Position numbers and translations under genes: made by a program. The notes under the pieces were generated by a model, which was not told the DNA's origin, did not search any database, and saw only the letters and a program-made list of their open reading frames with translations. From JANSXG01 sp024743075 (GTDB lineage Bacteria > Planctomycetota > Phycisphaerae > Phycisphaerales > UBA1924): 64,000 bases of DNA. This document shows, one piece after another, positions 53,168 through 63,971 of the stretch (within the stretch, counting starts at the first letter, position 1; the number at the start of each line of letters is the position of its first letter). The DNA lies in the NCBI GenBank assembly GCA_042140185.1, contig CP159477.1, forward strand, positions 1,364,001 through 1,428,000. Reading direction: 5' to 3'.

Positions 53168-54676
53168 ATGTTCGATCGTCTTTCCGACGGCTTCAACTCC
53201 GCGATCAAGAAACTCAGCGGACGCGGCACCATTTCCGAATCCAACGTGCGCGAGGCCATGGAGGATGTGCGCACCGCGCTCCTTGAGGCCGATGTCCACT
53301 ACGAGGTCGTCGAGGAGTTCACCGAGAACGTCGTTGAGCAGGCCAAGGGCCAGAAGGTGCTCGAGTCGCTCAAGCCCGGCCAGCAGATGATCGGCATCGT
53401 CAACGACGAACTTATCAGGCTCATGAGCCAGGGCGACGACAGCCAGCCGGGGATCCCGCGCGTCTCGCCCGGGCCGACGGTCATCATGATGTGCGGGCTC
53501 CAGGGCTCGGGCAAGACGACCACCTGCGGCAAGCTGGCGGCGTACCTGAAGAAGCGCGGTCGCTCAGTGATGCTCGCCGCGGCGGATTTGCAGCGCCCGG
53601 CGGCGATCGATCAGCTCGAGACGGTGGTCGAGACGGTCAACGCGGAGATCACGACCGGGCCGGCTGCGCGGTTCTACGGCGAAAAGGACAAAGCGGCGGA
53701 GTACGGCAAGGCGGTCGGCGTGGCGGTCAAGGTCTGCCAGAACGCGCTGAGCGAGGCGCGCAAGGCGGGTGTGGACACGCTGATCCTCGATACCGCCGGT
53801 CGCCTGCACATCAACGATGAGCTGATGACCGAACTGCGGTCCGTGAACAAGGCGCTGCACCCCCATCAGATTCTGCTGGTGGTGGACGCGATGACCGGTC
53901 AGGACGCGGTGAACTCGGTCAAGGCGTTCCACGAACAGCTCTCGATCGACGGCGTGATCCTCACGAAGTTCGACTCGGACACGCGCGGCGGCGCGGCACT
54001 GACCGTGCGCAAGATCACGGGCGCACCGCTGAAGTTCATCGGCACCGGCGAGCACGTCGACAAGCTCGAGGAGTTCCACGCCGACCGGATCGCGTCGCGC
54101 ATTCTGGGCATGGGCGACGTCGTGTCGCTGGTGGAAAAGGCGCAGCAGGAGGTCAACGAGGAAGAGGCCGAGGTGATGGCCGCGAAGATGGCCAAGGGCG
54201 AGCTGACGATGGACGACTTCCTGAAGCAGCTGCGCACGCTGCGCCGGATGGGTCCGATGAAGCAGCTGCTCGGGATGCTGCCGGGCGTCGGCTCGATGCT
54301 GAAGGATGTCGACATCGACGACAAGCAGCTTGATCGCGTCGAGGGCATGGTCAACTCGATGACGCCCGAGGAGCGGAAAAGCGTCAAGAAGCTGGATCAG
54401 TCGCGGCGCAAGCGAATCTCGACCGGCTCAGGGACCAAGGTTGAGGATGTTTCGCGCCTGACGAAGCAGTTCGACATGATCTCGAAAATGAGCAAGCAGA
54501 TGTCGGGCGTTGGCGTCAAGGGCAAGGTCGCCGCGATGCGCGAGCTCCAGAAGAGCGGCGGGTCGCTGCCGGGCATGGAGGGCATGCCGATGATGCCCGG
54601 CGGGCGCGGCTCGACGAAGAGCCAGAGCCCGAAACGGGGTTTCAAGAAGCGCAAGGGCGGCAAGAAGCGTCGTTGA
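53168..54676 (+). CDS. ffh: Signal recognition particle protein Ffh
   Basis: 502 aa GTPase that with 4.5S RNA targets inner-membrane and secreted proteins co-translationally. N domain 1-100; G motifs GLQGSGKTT (110-118), DTAGRL and TKFDSDTRGG; the methionine-rich M domain begins near residue 330 (LRRMGPMKQLLGMLPGVG..GMPMMPGGRG). A lysine-rich tail ends the protein. AAGGA lies upstream of the ATG, and TACAAT (53103-53108) is a possible -10. Intact, unlike many neighbours. Confidence 0.97.
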   Translation: MFDRLSDGFNSAIKKLSGRGTISESNVREAMEDVRTALLEADVHYEVVEEFTENVVEQAKGQKVLESLKPGQQMIGIVNDELIRLMSQGDDSQPGIPRVSPGPTVIMMCGLQGSGKTTTCGKLAAYLKKRGRSVMLAAADLQRPAAIDQLETVVETVNAEITTGPAARFYGEKDKAAEYGKAVGVAVKVCQNALSEARKAGVDTLILDTAGRLHINDELMTELRSVNKALHPHQILLVVDAMTGQDAVNSVKAFHEQLSIDGVILTKFDSDTRGGAALTVRKITGAPLKFIGTGEHVDKLEEFHADRIASRILGMGDVVSLVEKAQQEVNEEEAEVMAAKMAKGELTMDDFLKQLRTLRRMGPMKQLLGMLPGVGSMLKDVDIDDKQLDRVEGMVNSMTPEERKSVKKLDQSRRKRISTGSGTKVEDVSRLTKQFDMISKMSKQMSGVGVKGKVAAMRELQKSGGSLPGMEGMPMMPGGRGSTKSQSPKRGFKKRKGGKKRR

Positions 54677-54700
54677 GCCGGGGCGTTCCGAGCGGGGTGA

Positions 54701-56129
54701 TCAGCGCGGAGTGTCCTTGGCCCCCCCGCCGATCGGGAGCGGGTCGGAGGCTTCGCCCTCAGCCCATGCGCGGAACTTGGGCCAGACGATCTCGCGGATG
54801 AGGATCTTGATGCACGCCGCGACGGGGATTGCGATGAGCAGGCCGTAGAACCCGGCGAGGATGCCGCCGGCGAGCGAGGCGAAGAGGACGGTTGGCGTGT
54901 CGAGGCCGGTGGACTTGCCCTGGATGAGCGGGGTGAGGACGTAGTCGTCGGCGGCCTGCCCTATCATGTACACGCCGATCGGTGCGAAGACGATCCACCA
55001 CCACGCGCTGCGGAAGGTCTCGGCCTGGGCCGGATCGACGGCGAGGAGCATGAGCACAATGGAGATCGGGATGCCGATCGAGCGCGAGGTACGGCACGAT
55101 AGAGAGCACGCCGACGGCGACGCCGAGAATGATCGCGGCGGGCGTGCCGATGACGAGGTAGCCGACCGAGAAGATCACGCACTGGATGAGCATGATGGTC
55201 AGGCGCCCACGCACGAAGCCGGCGATGACGGCGTCCATCTGCTTGAAGAGTTCGACGCTGCGCCCCTGCCGTCGTTCTGGGATGAGGTTGAACCAGAATC
55301 GCCTTACCGCTCCCCAGCCGGTGCAGATGAAGAAGAAGAAGAACGCGGTGAGGAAGGCCATGAATCCGAGGCTGAACAGCGAGATGAGGGCGCCGGCGAG
55401 CCAGCGCAAGATGTCGAACCCGCTGCTGGAGATGCGCTGGGCGATCAGGCCCCGGTTGCTCTGGACCCAGTCGCTGACCTGCTCGAACACACCATAGATG
55501 AGCGTGGCTTCGGCGGCGGGGATAACGGGCTCGGGGAGGGCTTCGTCGGTGGTTTCTGCTTCGGGGTCGGGCTCGCTACTCGAAGGCGGCGCTGCGGGCG
55601 GCGGGAGTTCGCCCGCGGAGTTGCTCCGCTCGCGCTCGGCTTTGGTGCGCTCGGCAGCCTCGCGGATCTCGACGAGCTGCACCGCGAGGCCTTGCCAGAA
55701 GCCGTCGGGCAGGCGATCGAGTTCTTCCTCCGTCGCGTCGTTCGAGACGACATCGTCGAGGACGATGATGTTCTCGGTGAGGCGCGAGACCGCGGTAATG
55801 CCCTGACGGGCCGCGAACGCCCCGCCGATGGTGGCCGGGAGGACGACAGCGAGAGCTACGAGGATGATTATCCCGGCGGCTGCCCCCTGCCGGCTGACCC
55901 ACGAGAGTTTGGTCGCGCGCTGGACAAGCGGCTCGACGAGGTAGGCGATCAGCATCGCCAGAAGCAGCGGTACGGTGACGACGGAGAGCTTGGCCCCGAG
56001 CCAGAGCAGAAGTAGCACCGCGACGATGACGAGCAGGTCGCGGATCGGCTGAATCTGCCAGATGTGACGGTTCGCCAGATCACGGAGGGTGTCCTGGCGG
56101 GATTCCGAGCCGTAGTCGGGTTCGCTCAT
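54701..56129 (-). CDS. AI-2E family transporter (PerM/TqsA-like), frame interrupted near 55078-55090
   Basis: Polytopic membrane protein with the family's long acidic periplasmic loop (ERSNSAGELPPPAAPPSSSEPDPEAE) and the C-terminal block PTVLFASLAGGILAGFYGLLIAIPVAACIKI. The shift occurs at VLSIVPYLA: the continuation IGIPISIVLMLLAVDPAQAETF is in the +1 frame, so here the written sequence has one base too many (or lacks two). Repaired length 475 residues. Members export signalling molecules or ions; the substrate cannot be told. Convergent with ffh. Confidence 0.8.
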
Positions 56130-56201
56130 GGGCCAGAGAATAGCACGGGCCGCCGATGACGGGTGTCCGGGTTCGAATTCACGGGGACACGCGCACGGCT
56201 A

Positions 56202-56594
56202 TCAGCAGAGTTCGTGCGTCGAGCCAAAGACTTCCGGGAAGTCGTAGACATTCTGGAAGTCGGCGATGGAATCCTGTTCGGTCTTGCGGAGCAGGCCGGC
56301 CTCGATCATGGCGAAGACGATCTTGCCGAAGTCCTCGGTCCGCCGGATGTTCCACGAATTGAGGACGGTCATCGCGAGCAGACCGAATTGCTGCTGGGCA
56401 TAGTCACGCAGGCCGAGGCAGAGCTCCTGACCGGTGACATGGCGCGAGCCATCGGTCGGACCGTCTTCATCGATCGTGTAGAGGCGATCACAGGTATGAC
56501 GCAGGCCTTCCTGAACGAAGATGAACGCCTGAGGCGGGTAAGGGCCCGCGTGCTCCCGCAATCTGCTCCAGAGGATGTCGATTTCGCTGCTCAT
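56202..56594 (-). CDS. Minf_1886-family protein
   Basis: 130 aa. AFIFVQEGLRHTCDRLYTIDEDGPTDGSRHVTGQELCLGLRDYAQQQFGLLAMTVLNSWNIRRTEDFGKIVFAMIEAGLLRKTEQDSIADFQNVYDF is the conserved Minf_1886 family, well represented in Planctomycetota and Verrucomicrobiota; its role is unknown. ATG 56594 (MSSEIDIL) is chosen, because the upstream 40 residues are unlike the family. Confidence 0.85.
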   Translation of the reverse strand: MSSEIDILWSRLREHAGPYPPQAFIFVQEGLRHTCDRLYTIDEDGPTDGSRHVTGQELCLGLRDYAQQQFGLLAMTVLNSWNIRRTEDFGKIVFAMIEAGLLRKTEQDSIADFQNVYDFPEVFGSTHELC

Positions 56595-56714
56595 GCTTGG
56601 GTACCGCAGAATCGGCCACCATCGGCCACAAGATGATATCGGCTGAACGGCGTCAGACCACTGCAATTCGCGAACTGGGCCGTGAACGCGGCTTCCGGAC
56701 GGTTCGACTGCCAA

Positions 56715-58157
56715 TCAGGCATAGGAATGAAGCGAGGGCAACAACAGGTTTACCCCGAAGTACGTCCAGAGCATCGCGAGCAGGCCGAGCAGGTGCAGCG
56801 TCGCGACGATGACGGGGCGGCGACGGGCGGATAACCGAGAGGCGGGGATGTGGACCATTGCGAGGTAGGCGAGCCATGTGATCAGGGCCCAGGTCTCCTT
56901 CGGGTCGAACGCCCACCACCGCCCCCACGCACGATCCGCCCAGACTGCACCGAGAAAGATGCCAAGTCCGAGCACCCAGAACGCCCAGTAGCCGAGGCGG
57001 GTCTGCGTGCGATGCAGGTCGGCGATCTGTTCCGGAGAGCGACCGCGCGCGAGTTGGACCAGCAGAATCCCTCCGACCCCCGCGCCGAACAGGATGATCG
57101 CGTACCCGGTGAGGATGGCGAGCACGTGGTACTTGAGGATGGCGGTTGAGGACAGGATTCCGGCTTCGAGCTCAAGCAGGCGACCGGGAACATTCAGCCA
57201 CTCCGCGATCGCAACCAGGCCGGCGCTGACAGCGCTGCCGATCGCCAATGTGGAGTCCTTTCGGGACCGATACGAGAAAAGCAGTCCCCCACCGGCGACT
57301 ATCAGCGCAACTGCCGCCATTGACTCGTAGTGGTTCTGGACCGGAAGCCGATGAAGGACGATCGCTCGACCGATGACGACGATGATGTGCAGGAAGAAGG
57401 CGAAAGATGCGATGGCGAGCGCTGCCCGGTGGCGCTTCAGGGCAGCGATTGCGGTCGCGAGCACGTAAAGCACCACGGCGAGCGAGAGCAGCGGCAGACT
57501 TTCGAGAACGCGTTCGATGCGCAGTACTTGGGGATTCACACCGTTCGCGGCTTGGTTGCGTTGAAGGGCTGCGCCGAGATCCGCGATCGCGCTGTGAATC
57601 GTTGGCGTATCGCCAAGGCGCCACGCGACCGACAGACGATCGAGAAGCGGTCCCAGCGCAGACTGCCGCGCTTCATCGACGGTCAACCAGTTCTCTCCCG
57701 CTTCGCCCGGCACGGGACGCAGTACCTCGCTCGCAAAGACGATGAGCGAAAGTCGGGCTTCGAGCAGGGCGAGGTCGCTGGTCTGGTCAGCATCGGAATC
57801 TCCGCCCGGAAGCCCGGAAGCAAGCTCCTCAAGGGCTTGCCCAGCCAAACTCGGCATCGCTCGCCCCGGCGTTGCGACGGTGCACCACTCCATCGCGCGT
57901 TCGGGGTAGAAAACGCTTTCCAGCAGCACGATGACCGAATCCACCTCGCTGCCGTCGGCCGCAACCATCGGCGTCCGCCCGTGCACATCGGTGACGAATG
58001 CGTCGGCGAACGAACGCAGCGGGACCGCTCGTCCGCCCTGCTTGGCACCGATCCCATCGAGCGCTGACAGATCGACATCACGGACAAAGGCTGGCACGGA
58101 AGCTTCGGCGAGCGGCACGAAGACCAGCAGCAGGATGAGACCCGCGACGGCTTTCAT
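56715..58157 (-). CDS. ccsA: Cytochrome c biogenesis protein CcsA (system II)
   Basis: 480 aa from ATG 58157, overlapping the resB stop (ATGA). It has a signal-like first helix and a soluble periplasmic segment, then at least eight TM helices. The haem-handling WWD-type motif WGRWWAFDPKETWALITW is near the C-terminus, with conserved histidines in the flanking helices (LKYHVLAIL, MVHIPASRL). With ResB it delivers and ligates haem to apocytochromes c outside the membrane. The long extracytoplasmic N-terminal part is an addition seen in Planctomycetota homologues. Confidence 0.9.
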   Translation of the reverse strand: MKAVAGLILLLVFVPLAEASVPAFVRDVDLSALDGIGAKQGGRAVPLRSFADAFVTDVHGRTPMVAADGSEVDSVIVLLESVFYPERAMEWCTVATPGRAMPSLAGQALEELASGLPGGDSDADQTSDLALLEARLSLIVFASEVLRPVPGEAGENWLTVDEARQSALGPLLDRLSVAWRLGDTPTIHSAIADLGAALQRNQAANGVNPQVLRIERVLESLPLLSLAVVLYVLATAIAALKRHRAALAIASFAFFLHIIVVIGRAIVLHRLPVQNHYESMAAVALIVAGGGLLFSYRSRKDSTLAIGSAVSAGLVAIAEWLNVPGRLLELEAGILSSTAILKYHVLAILTGYAIILFGAGVGGILLVQLARGRSPEQIADLHRTQTRLGYWAFWVLGLGIFLGAVWADRAWGRWWAFDPKETWALITWLAYLAMVHIPASRLSARRRPVIVATLHLLGLLAMLWTYFGVNLLLPSLHSYA

Positions 58158-60055
58158 CGCCCACTCTCCCCAGCCGGGCGCGATGGACGCGTGAGCGGCA
58201 AGACCAGCCGGGTCACAAGCGAGTACCCCGCTCCGAGCAGGATCAAGACGACGCCGAACAGCGCCATCCCGACGCCCTCGCGCTGATTCATGGACAGGAT
58301 GACATATCGAACTCCCTCGAACTGACCCGCATCCTGCCCGCGCGACGCCTCCCATCCCGCTGCATCCCAGCCGATCAGAGATAATTGCACCTGTCGGTCC
58401 CGATCTCGGATGCGAATGGTCGTTCGAATCGGCTCGTTCAGACTGAGTGTGTGGACCGTACTTCCACCCAATTGGTTCAGTTCGATCCCGACCTGAAAGT
58501 CCATGGGCACGCTTCCGCGCCGAAAGAGCTCGGCCTTGAAAGACCGGAACGCCAGTGAAGTGTCTGCGATCTCGAATCGCTGGGGTCCGTAATGAAGACC
58601 GCTCGGTTCGGTCTCGGGTGTCCGGCTGTCATCAAAGCCCAGCCACGCCGCGTTCGTACCGTCCTCGGACTCCCACTCGACACGCACCGCCGACCCAAGG
58701 CGCGGATCAGCGAGCAGTTGCGGATCTTCAACGAGAGGAAGGCGTTCGACTTGCTGGGCAAGCCGGGCGTTCGATTCGATTCGCGTGGTCTGAAGTTCTG
58801 CCAGCGGGCCGATTGAAATGATGTCGCCGACAACCAGCGTTTCACCTACCTGCAGGCCATTGTCGCGAAAGCGGAGCGAGCCCTCCGGATGGAGCACAAT
58901 CGCTGGCTGCGCGGCGTCCAGAAACAGACTGCGGAAGGCGTCCGGAAGGTCCGGTCGTTGCCCGTCCGGATCAGCTGATCCGTCTGCGAAACGACCCTGA
59001 ACGCGTGGATCCCATGAAGCTGCATAGAGGATCTGGTCTCGGAAGCCCGGCCCGCTTAACCGATAGTTTCCGAAGGTTGTCCCGGGAATGAACTCGGCGC
59101 GATCCAGGAATTCGGCCTGCCAGACCCCCTCCTCGGTTTCTGCAAACACTGATGCGCCGCGTGAAGCCGGAAGCACGAGAGTCACACCCGGTTGCGGCTC
59201 GATCCAAACAAGCCCGATGCTGCGGGTGTGCGGCTGCTCGATCGCTGTCGACAGGACATCGGGGCTCGGCCATGGTGCGCCCAGGGCGAGCAGAACTGTC
59301 CCGTCTGTAAGCATCTTCCGGCTGCCGGCATCGCCGGCGGCGATCAGGCAGAGAGTCCGTCGCTCGCCTGTGGCCAGAACCTCATCGAACTGCCAGCCGG
59401 GCGGATCGCTCGGGCTGCCCCGTTCCAATCGCGAGACAACTCGCGCGGAGTGGGAGAAACCGGTTACTCGCACCCCGTCATCGAGGGCGATTGCGCGGTC
59501 GCGATCCGACCACGGGACACCGAAATCCGCGTAGCGAGGAAGCCGTTGGTCGAGACGCCATGATCCTGCGTGAACCCCATCGACCTCAAGGACCGAGCGA
59601 GAGCGATCGATCGACTTGCTGCTCGGCTCCCCGGCGAAGAGAGCGATTGTTGCATACACCGGGCTTCGGGTCGCGACGAACGCCCCTATCGCCAGCACGG
59701 CCACCGCCGCGTGCGTCAGGATCACGCCCGCTCGATCCGGTCGCCACGGGATGCGCAGAACGGTCGCGAGCGACATATTGACGACGAGGGCAAGAAGCAG
59801 AGCGCCAAAGAGATCCGTCGAGTAATACTCCTGTTCGCGCAGATCGATCCACGGCAGGTGTCGGATCGTCCGGCCCGGTGCCCACGGCTCACCACCGAGC
59901 ATCTCGAAGGCTCCTGCGAGAGACACGGTTCCCAGAGCCGCGTAGACCGCGATTGCCAGAATCAAAAGCAAGCCGAGACGCACGCTGCTGCAGCATCGCA
60001 GCAGCGCGTTGCGCGGAACGCGGGCCTTTGCAGTTCGCCGAGCGGGCTGGCTCAT
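58154..60055 (-). CDS. resB: Cytochrome c biogenesis protein ResB (system II)
   Basis: 633 aa. TM helices at about 25-45, 85-100 and 110-125 precede a large periplasmic domain and a final TM near 605-622, the usual ResB topology. SVRLGLLLILAIAVYAALGTV is the typical first helix. It pairs with CcsA, whose start overlaps its stop, in haem delivery for cytochrome c maturation. Confidence 0.85.
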   Translation of the reverse strand: MSQPARRTAKARVPRNALLRCCSSVRLGLLLILAIAVYAALGTVSLAGAFEMLGGEPWAPGRTIRHLPWIDLREQEYYSTDLFGALLLALVVNMSLATVLRIPWRPDRAGVILTHAAVAVLAIGAFVATRSPVYATIALFAGEPSSKSIDRSRSVLEVDGVHAGSWRLDQRLPRYADFGVPWSDRDRAIALDDGVRVTGFSHSARVVSRLERGSPSDPPGWQFDEVLATGERRTLCLIAAGDAGSRKMLTDGTVLLALGAPWPSPDVLSTAIEQPHTRSIGLVWIEPQPGVTLVLPASRGASVFAETEEGVWQAEFLDRAEFIPGTTFGNYRLSGPGFRDQILYAASWDPRVQGRFADGSADPDGQRPDLPDAFRSLFLDAAQPAIVLHPEGSLRFRDNGLQVGETLVVGDIISIGPLAELQTTRIESNARLAQQVERLPLVEDPQLLADPRLGSAVRVEWESEDGTNAAWLGFDDSRTPETEPSGLHYGPQRFEIADTSLAFRSFKAELFRRGSVPMDFQVGIELNQLGGSTVHTLSLNEPIRTTIRIRDRDRQVQLSLIGWDAAGWEASRGQDAGQFEGVRYVILSMNQREGVGMALFGVVLILLGAGYSLVTRLVLPLTRPSRPAGESGR

Positions 60056-60119
60056 GATGCGGAATTCTTTGCGGGCATGTGGGTTGGACGCACGAGCTGT
60101 GAAGGCCGTTCACTCGCCA

Positions 60120-61399
60120 TCACCCGTGCGTCGGCCGGTTGATCGGTGCCAACCCGGAAACGTCGACCAACCCGAGCCCGGCAAGTCGGCGAGGAAGCCG
60201 GCTGGGAGCGAGGGAATAGCAGTCCGGATCCAGACCAAGAGCGTCCGCACCTCGCCAGGTCGCCATGGCGAGTGCCACCCCGGGCGGAAGCCCGTCGCGG
60301 CGCACGAGCAGGCGGGCATCGTCGAGTGTTGAAAGACGGTCAGAGTCCTCCTCGGGCAGGTTGACGATCGAGTCTGTCCCCAAGGCGACGCTGACTCCGG
60401 CTTCAAGCAGTTCGCGATACCGATGGGGGCCGAACGCCTGCTCCTGGCGAAAGTACTGGCTTGCGCAGGGCAGTACGCAACGGATGCCCCGGCATCGATG
60501 AGCCGCCCGATGTCCTCGTCGCTGGCGTAGTTCACATGAGCAACGATTGAATGCGATTCGGCGAGAATCGGTGACAGATACTCGACAGGAGTCTCTCCCC
60601 TGCCAACCGATTCGATGCACGTTTCATCCCAAGCGTCTAAACGCCTCAGAAGCTCGACCTGCGCCCCGGTGCCGTGGGCGACGAACTCGGCTTCCTGCGT
60701 TGTTTCGGCGAGGTGAGTCATCATGGGCACGCCACGATCACTGCACTCGCGCGCGCATCGCCGGTAAATCGAAGTGCCGACCGAATAGGGTGCGTGGGGC
60801 TGCCAGGTCCAGTCCACGCGGCTGGAGTTACGCGTTAGTTCGGATGCCGCGGCGGCAAGGTCGGCCATGCGCTCCAGGATCGACTTCTGTCGCTTGCCGA
60901 TTCCGAAGAGTTCGATGCCGACCTTGCCCGCCATCGGGCTCGACACCAACTCTCGCAGAGGCTCAAGCCCAAAGACGCCGGCAACATCCCCCACTGCCAC
61001 GACGCCCCCGCGGATGGACTTGTCGATGCCCGCTCGGACCGATGCGCGAATGGCGTCGGGCGTTGTTTCTCGACGCTCGCGGATCATGTCGACCCAGTCG
61101 ATGAACGTGTGCTCCGGGCGATAGGCCTGCGCACCGATGTGGGTGAGGTCGAGATGTGTATGGGCATTTACAAGCCCCGGGATCGCGACGCAACCCGACG
61201 CGTCGATTTCGACCGAACTCGGACCGGAGACCGCCGGGTGGCTCCGCACGATGTCATCGTTTCCAATCGCGAGAAGTTCGACGCCGGGGAAAGCGGCTGG
61301 TGAGACTTCCAGGATCGCGGTGCAGGGGCCAAGGCGGGTTCCGCGGCCGTCGGCGGCTCCGGCGAGGCGGAGAATCTGGATTTCACGGTCAGAGCGCAT
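60120..61399 (-). CDS. Amidohydrolase of the TRZ/ATZ/aminofutalosine-deaminase type, frame interrupted near 60460-60475
   Basis: The metal-binding HTH motif (GLVNAHTHLDL), the second histidine site HAPYSVG, MTHLAETTQEAEF, HVNYASDEDIG and the catalytic Asp in ALGTDSIVNLP are all present, but the last falls in the -1 frame: after GASVAYCP the sequence continues CASQYFRQEQAFGPHRYRELLEAGVSVALGTDS. One added base gives 426 residues. The family deaminates cyclic amidines such as aminofutalosine (menaquinone pathway), guanine or S-adenosylhomocysteine; MqnX-like activity is plausible but not provable here. Confidence 0.78.
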
Positions 61400-61610
61400 C
61401 GGAGTGGACGGAATCCTATCGGGTCACAGCCCCGGAGCCGGGGAGGGATTTCACGGTCCGAGCAGGCGAATGCCGATGACATTCGGGTCCGACGGCGTGC
61501 GTCACGATTTACGCCGGGCCTGACAACAACATGGTATTCTCTACCACCGTCCAGCGTATTCTCGGACTCTCGCTGGGAGTTACTCGATAGATTCACACAG
61601 AGGCGAACCC

Positions 61611-62504
61611 ATGCGTCACCCTCGGACTTTCCGTTCTGTTACCACCGCCGGTGCGACCCTCGCGCTGGCGAGCATCGCGGGCCTCGGACTCGGCGGCTGC
61701 GTCGGCCAGGACCAGTACGACACGACGACCACCATGGTCGACTCACTCGAAGCCCAGAACGCCCGGCTGCTCCAGGAAAAGCAGACCGCGGAGAGCATCG
61801 CGTCGCGTCGGGCCGAGCGCATCGGCGAACTTGAGGCGGCGGTCGCCGCGAAGGATCGCCAGATCGGCCAGTTGGGTAGCCGGATCGACAGCCTGACACA
61901 GAACCTCGGTGATATTGAGAACCGCCTCGGCAATGTGAGCTTCGGTCCTGCGCTCGATGCTCAGACCGATATGGCCCTGCGTCAGCTCGCTTCGCGCTAC
62001 CCGGACCTGCTCCAGTACGACGCTCAGCGCGGCATGGTACGCGTGGCGAGCGATCTGACCTTCAACTCCGGCTCCGACTCGCTGCGCGACGGTGCTCAGG
62101 AAGGCCTTCGCCAGTTGGCCCGCACTCTGTCGGGCTCTTCGGCGTCCGGGTACGTGATCCGCGTGGTCGGGCACACCGACAGCCAACCCATTTCGAACCC
62201 CGCCACCCGCCAGCGATTCGCGAATAACCGCGTCCTGTCGGTGTTCCGTGCGATCGCGGTTTCCGAAGCTCTGCAGAGCGCGGGCTTCCCTGGCAACCGT
62301 ATCGAGGTCGCTGGTTGGGGTCCCCACCGCCCGGCGGTTGCGAACAACCCGACCGGCGGCACGGCGGCCAACCGCCGTGTGGAGATCTTCGTCGTGCCGA
62401 TGGGCGATATGCCCGTTGGCGAAACGTCCTCCGACTCGGGTCGGGGCGCTCCGATCCCGGCAGAGCCGGCCCCGGCGTCCGCTCAGGACTTCCCGATCAA
62501 GTAG
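61611..62504 (+). CDS. OmpA-domain (Pal-like) outer-membrane lipoprotein
   Basis: 297 aa. Signal peptide and lipobox LGLGGCVGQ (Cys about residue 30), then a coiled coil (DSLEAQNARLLQEKQTAESIASRRAERIGELEAAVAAKDRQIGQLGSRIDSL), and an OmpA-like peptidoglycan-binding domain (VRVASDLTFNSGSDSLRDGAQEGLRQLA..VVGHTDSQPISNPATRQRFANNRVLSVFRAIAVSEAL..GWGPHRPAVANN). It likely tethers the outer membrane to peptidoglycan, as Pal does. The Pro/Ala-rich tail is not conserved. Confidence 0.9.
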   Translation: MRHPRTFRSVTTAGATLALASIAGLGLGGCVGQDQYDTTTTMVDSLEAQNARLLQEKQTAESIASRRAERIGELEAAVAAKDRQIGQLGSRIDSLTQNLGDIENRLGNVSFGPALDAQTDMALRQLASRYPDLLQYDAQRGMVRVASDLTFNSGSDSLRDGAQEGLRQLARTLSGSSASGYVIRVVGHTDSQPISNPATRQRFANNRVLSVFRAIAVSEALQSAGFPGNRIEVAGWGPHRPAVANNPTGGTAANRRVEIFVVPMGDMPVGETSSDSGRGAPIPAEPAPASAQDFPIK

Positions 62505-62554
62505 TCCAGCGGTTGGTCGGCGGGTTCACTTCCTGACGAGTATGGTTGTGAGCC

Positions 62555-63402
62555 GTGCCGACCCTCGCCGATCCTGACCAACGCCGAAGCGACTTGAGTG
62601 CCCCTTTGCGGGCGGTCGAACGCTTCGGCGGTTCTGTTGTGCGCGTGACAGGAAACTTCGGAGCCTTCCTGCGGTTTTCCTGGCAGGTCATGCGTTCGAT
62701 CACTCTTCGCCCCGGATCCTGGGGGCGATGGTCGAGGCTGTCGCAGCAACTCGACCTGATCGGCACCCGCTCGGCACCTGTGCTCGCGCTGACCGGTCTT
62801 TTTATCGGCGCGGTCCTGGCCATCGAGGGGTACGACCAGTTCGCGACGTTCGGTCTCGAGCAGCGCCTCGGTGCGGTCGTCAACATTTCGGTCGTCAAAC
62901 AGATCGGACCGGTGCTCGCGGCGGTGATGCTGGCTGGGCGCGTGGGGTGCGCTCTGGCCGCCGAGCTCGGCTCGATGCGCGTGACCGACCAGCTCGACGC
63001 GATGCGCGTGATGGCGGCCGATCCCATACGGGTGCTGGTGGCGCCGCGCGTCGTTGCGTGCGTGCTGATGATCCCCGCGCTGACCGTGATCTCCAACTTC
63101 TGCGGCATTGCCGGCGGTTGGATCATTATCGTCGCGATCGAGGGCGTGAACCCGAGCGCCTATTGGCAGTACACGGCCGATTTCATCGACTGGTGGGACG
63201 TGATGACGGGGCTGATCAAGGCGCTTTGCTTCGCGTTCGCGATCGGGCTCATCTCGTGCTTCAAGGGGTTCCACTGCCGCGCCGCGCGCAGGGCGTCGGT
63301 CGGGCGACGACCGACGCCTTCGTCACCAGCTTCGTGGCGATCGTCATCATGAACTTCGTCCTGGCGAAGTTGCTGAACGACCTTGAGCCCTTGTTGCGGT
63401 AG
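62555..63402 (+). CDS. MlaE-family ABC transporter permease, frame interrupted near 63275-63290
   Basis: GTG start at 62555. The core IGTRSAPVLALTGLFIGAVLAIEGYDQFATFGLEQRLGAVVNISVVKQIGPVLAAVMLAGRVGCALAAELGSMRVTDQLDAMRVM is typical MlaE. After SCFKGFHCRA the frame drops one base and resumes as GAQGVGRATTDAFVTSFVAIVIMNFVL, the usual C-terminal TM. Repaired length 282 residues. MlaE permeases move phospholipids across the periplasm; the partner ATPase and substrate-binding protein are not in this window. Confidence 0.85.
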
Positions 63403-63411
63403 TCGTTAGCC

Positions 63412-63971
63412 TCAGCCCGCGGTGCGTTTGTGTACGCCGGTCGCATGAATCGTGAGGACGTTCCCGTTCGGCGCGCCTGCACGGTGCCGACGATGATGAC
63501 CTCGTCGAGGGGTTCGAGCCCGGCGGCGACGAGGTCTTGGTCCGTGGGGTTCCCGTTGGCATCGAGCACGATAACTGTCGCGCTGTTCGCGACGATCGTC
63601 TCCGGCGTTTCGCAGCAATAATCCCACGGCATCGAGCAGTGATCATCGTCGCCGTCGGCGCAACTCGGTATCGAAGCATCCATGATGATGAAGGCGGGCG
63701 AATCTGCGGAGAGCGGCTCGACCCGGCCTCCGATGCGACCGCGTAGCACGACCTGATCGCCTTCTGCAACGCTCTGCTTGGCCTCGGCGACTTCGCGGTA
63801 TTCCGACGGCGCCTCGTCGAGCAGCCACGAGGTCTGGGTGACCCGGCCCTGCGTTGACGACGAGGTTTCTCCGTTCGACGACGTGGTGTCCGTCGAGGAC
63901 GAGTCGCAGCCCGCGACGAGTGCGAGTGCGGAGATCAGGGTGATGCCGGTGAAGGTACGGAGCGGGTTCAT
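63412..63971 (-). CDS. Lipoprotein of unknown function, frame interrupted near 63466-63476
   Basis: Signal peptide with lipobox LVAGCDSS (Cys about residue 22), a Ser/Thr-rich linker, then a beta-rich domain (VLRGRIGGRVEPLSADSPAFIIMDASIPSCADGDDDHCSMPWDYCCETPETIVANSATVIVLD). Near the end the frame loses one base; the -1 frame continues NGNVLTIHATGVHKRTAG and stops before the MlaE stop. Repaired length 186. Four cysteines suggest disulphides. ATG 63971 is preceded by AAGGA. An OB-fold-like lipoprotein is suggested by the strand pattern; no family recognised. Confidence 0.6.
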